This document shows positions 5,297 through 5,581 of a stretch of 5,581 nt of DNA, in pieces. The first letter of the stretch is position 1. Every line of letters begins with the position of its first letter. The DNA is from Ruminococcaceae bacterium UBA3220 (GTDB lineage Bacteria; Bacillota; Clostridia; Oscillospirales; Acutalibacteraceae), in NCBI GenBank assembly GCA_002363095.1, contig DEWC01000104.1, positions 1 to 5,581 of the forward strand, in the 5' to 3' direction. Under the pieces are notes generated by a model. It was not told the origin of the DNA, did no database searches, and saw only the letters and a list, made by a program, of their open reading frames with translations. Made by a program: the position numbers and the translations under genes.

Positions 5297-5340
5297 AAAG
5301 CGGTGTCGAAGCATTGACGAAGGCACCGCTTTTCTTTTTT
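5297..5340 (+). terminator. Intrinsic terminator of glmS
   Basis: AAAGCGGTGTC (5297-5307) pairs with GGCACCGCTTT (5322-5332), 11 bp with one G-U, around a 14-base loop. The run TTTTCTTTTTT (5330-5340) follows. It begins five bases after the TAA stop of glmS, closing that unit before the tRNA cluster. Confidence 0.93.
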
Positions 5341-5393
5341 AAACCGTATTATTTCAATAAAATATTTTTAACCGAAAAAATATAAAAAAACGC

Positions 5394-5422
5394 TTGACAA
5401 ACTCCCTTTAAACACTTATAAT
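5394..5422 (+). promoter_or_regulatory. SigA-type promoter of the tRNA-Met/tRNA-Glu cluster
   Basis: TTGACA (5394-5399) and TATAAT (5417-5422) are perfect consensus hexamers with 17 bp between them, as expected for a strong stable-RNA promoter. The start should be near 5429. The leader to the first tRNA contains a 6-bp hairpin GCCGTA/TACGGC (5432-5437 with 5443-5448), just before the RNase P cleavage site. Confidence 0.95.
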
Positions 5423-5453
5423 AAATAGGTCGCCGTAGCGAATACGGCTATAT

Positions 5454-5530
5454 GGCTGTATAGCTCAGTTGGCTAGAGCATGCGGTTCATACCCGCAGTG
5501 TCATTGGTTCAAATCCAATTACAGCCACCA
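5454..5530 (+). tRNA. tRNA-Met (anticodon CAU), elongator type
   Basis: This is a 77-nt cloverleaf. The acceptor stem is GGCTGTA/TACAGCC, the D arm GCTC...GAGC, and the anticodon stem TGCGG/CCGCA holds loop TTCATAC with anticodon CAT. The T arm is ATTGG/CCAAT with TTCAAAT, followed by discriminator A73 and an encoded CCA. The paired first base of the acceptor stem, and an anticodon stem without the three G-C pairs of initiators, rule out tRNA-fMet. The loop and stem resemble the Bacillus elongator tRNA-Met more than the CAU-anticodon tRNA-Ile2, whose loop is usually CTCATAA. First gene of a cluster; three bases separate it from the next tRNA. Confidence 0.92.
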
Positions 5531-5533
5531 TAC

Positions 5534-5581
5534 GGCCCGGTGGTCAAGAGGCCTAAGACACCGCCCTTTCACGGCGGTAAC
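5534..5581 (+). tRNA. tRNA-Glu (anticodon UUC), cut by window end
   Basis: The first 48 bases of a tRNA are present. They comprise acceptor 5' strand GGCCCGG, the D arm, and anticodon stem CCGCC/GGCGG with loop CTTTCAC, anticodon TTC reading GAA and GAG. The sequence is close to Bacillus tRNA-Glu as I remember it. The variable loop, T arm and 3' acceptor lie beyond the window. It is probably co-transcribed with tRNA-Met, and the cluster may continue. Confidence 0.94.

Noticed and set aside
5454..5530. Initiator tRNA-fMet or tRNA-Ile2 (CAU)
   Set aside because: The acceptor stem is fully paired from base 1 and the anticodon stem lacks the initiator G-C triplet. The TTCATAC loop fits elongator Met better than Ile2, although Ile2 cannot be fully excluded by eye.

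Overview
The window looks like an ordinary chromosomal segment of a low-GC Gram-positive bacterium, most likely a member of the Clostridia (Bacillota). The support is indirect: several near-consensus SigA-type promoters with 17-bp spacers, strong GGAGG-type ribosome binding sites, Bacillus-like tRNA-Met and tRNA-Glu sequences, intrinsic terminators with U-tracts, and a manganese (yybP-ykoY) riboswitch. No phage, plasmid, transposase or CRISPR gene is visible.

Layout. Positions 1-114 are AT-rich and hold no recognisable gene. Positions 115-364 hold an unusual non-coding structure: four AATGATGT-type linkers followed by four inverted ACATCATT linkers, separated by small hairpins of different sequence. 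A minus-strand intrinsic terminator lies on each side. Next come a minus-strand tRNA-Gln(CUG) and its own consensus promoter. The minus strand then carries a CaCA-family cation/Ca2+ antiporter (642-1613, own terminator at 573-619). It is preceded by a yybP-ykoY Mn2+ riboswitch with an intrinsic-terminator expression platform, and by a promoter that overlaps the stop codon of the next minus-strand gene, an ADP-ribose pyrophosphatase-like Nudix hydrolase (1836-2378).

A 60-bp divergent intergenic region separates the Nudix gene from a plus-strand M14 metallopeptidase of the gamma-D-glutamyl-diaminopimelate peptidase/MpaA type (2439-3341). A 25-bp-period imperfect direct repeat and a clear promoter follow, then glmS (3466-5292), with an intrinsic terminator. 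The window ends with another consensus promoter driving a tRNA cluster: tRNA-Met(CAU), then a tRNA-Glu(UUC) cut by the window edge.

Functionally, glmS makes glucosamine-6-phosphate for peptidoglycan precursors. The M14 enzyme probably trims peptidoglycan peptides, so the two plus-strand genes share a cell-wall theme, though a common transcript is not proven. The riboswitch suggests that the antiporter serves Mn2+ homeostasis rather than, or as well as, Ca2+ efflux. The Nudix enzyme is housekeeping nucleotide-sugar clean-up. The most unusual items are the mirrored hairpin array at 144-322 and the three mutually exclusive RNA helices of the riboswitch expression platform. I found no convincing evidence of a new multi-gene system.
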